Shown here in pieces: positions 63,647-64,000 of a stretch of DNA of 64,000 nt (within the stretch, counting starts at the first letter, position 1; every line of letters starts with the position of its first letter). The stretch covers positions 229,402 to 293,401 of the forward strand of contig CAMCVS010000001.1 in assembly GCA_945881965.1 (NCBI GenBank), in the 5' to 3' direction. The position numbers and the translations under genes are program-made. The stretch comes from Paracoccus haematequi. Its GTDB lineage: Bacteria; Pseudomonadota; Alphaproteobacteria; Rhodobacterales; Rhodobacteraceae. The notes beneath the pieces were generated by a model that saw only the letters and a program-made list of their open reading frames with translations, did no database searches and had not been told where the DNA came from.

Positions 63647-64000
63647 AGACGTGACGGATCGCGGAAGCGTTCGATGGCCGCCACGTCCTGCTCTGCCTCC
63701 AGCGCCGACAAAACCGCATGCAGATGTTCCACATCGCGCAGGTCGGCGTCGATCAACACGCGGTAGAAATCCGGCTTGCGATCCACGAATTGCAGATCCG
63801 AGATATTGGCCTTCTGCTCGCCAATCAATGTGCAAATCCGCCCCATCACCCCGGCGGCATTGGACAGGGTGACCGAAATCGTCGCGGCATGGATGGGCGG
63901 GTGTTTGCCCGCGTGCCAATGCAGGTCCATCCAGCGGTCGGGTTGGTCTTCGAACCGTTGCAGCGCGGGGCAGTCGATGGCGTGGACCTGAACCCCCTGC
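63613..64000 (-). CDS. spoT: RelA/SpoT (p)ppGpp synthetase/hydrolase, C-terminal part only
   Basis: The minus-strand frame is open to the window edge, so this is the 3' end of a longer gene; the ATG at 63930 is internal. The visible 128 residues start GVQVHAIDCPALQRFED, the end of the TGS-to-ACT linker region of Rsh proteins, followed by a C-terminal ACT domain (ISVTLSNAAGVMGRICTLIG, then DFYRVLIDADLRDVEHLHAV). The enzyme makes and degrades the alarmone (p)ppGpp in the stringent response. Alphaproteobacteria usually have a single Rsh protein. Position next to pdxJ and acpS supports this. Confidence 0.9.
   Translation of the reverse strand, partial: QGVQVHAIDCPALQRFEDQPDRWMDLHWHAGKHPPIHAATISVTLSNAAGVMGRICTLIGEQKANISDLQFVDRKPDFYRVLIDADLRDVEHLHAVLSALEAEQDVAAIERFRDPSRLAAPAIPVAAR

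Overview
The window is a high-GC stretch of an alphaproteobacterial chromosome, very probably from a member of Rhodobacterales (Rhodobacteraceae). The evidence is the GC-rich codon use, the gene order spoT-DUF2062-pdxJ-acpS-lepB-rnc-era-recO, a form IC (red-type) RuBisCO operon with cbbX, an alphaproteobacterial RpoH next to a ChaN-like gene, and short intergenic repeats of a type common in this group. I cannot name the genus from the sequence alone. Genes are tightly packed, many overlap by 4 bp (ATGA or GTGA), and no gene-free stretch exceeds 200 bases.

Region by region. 1-6247: the 3' part of a very large protein with about 15 PKD repeats, then a membrane-bound HAMP/adenylate cyclase. 6252-11092 (minus): M3 oligopeptidase and a coaBC-dut-moeB operon. 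11151-12817 (minus): heat-shock sigma factor rpoH overlapping a ChaN-like gene. 12899-15172 (plus): cobU and cobC, then a GST with a metal-binding-like tail and slyX. 15173-19422 (minus): a lipoprotein and dnaE. 20024-29913 (plus): a purine catabolism and transport operon (xdhA, xdhB, an unknown nuclease-like gene, xdhC, then a BMP/NupABC-type nucleoside ABC transporter). 29973-30505 (minus): a ccdAB-like toxin-antitoxin pair. 30649-40312: mixed metabolic genes (FAD oxidoreductases, methyltransferase, AhpD-like protein, EF-hand protein, hydroxyacid dehydrogenase, SH3 protein) and one broken TIR-domain gene. 40445: tRNA-Gln(TTG).

40536-51457 is a complete Calvin-cycle cluster: divergent cbbR, then cbbF-P-T-A-L-S-X-E-Z-Y. 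It supplies ribulose bisphosphate regeneration, carbon fixation, RuBisCO activation and clean-up of 2-phosphoglycolate and inhibitory sugar phosphates. Directly after it lies a self-sufficient reductive dehalogenase (cobalamin/Fe-S domain fused to a flavin/2Fe-2S reductase) with a TetR regulator. The window ends with the minus-strand housekeeping block recO to spoT, which is interrupted by a foreign-looking membrane-anchored nuclease gene and a small P-loop kinase-like gene.

The most unusual items are the frameshifted TIR plus ORF6N gene (37533-38671), a PD-(D/E)XK-like cysteine-rich protein inside the xanthine dehydrogenase operon (23796-24326), the fused reductive dehalogenase beside the cbb operon, and a GST carrying a TRASH-like C-x20-C-x3-C tail.
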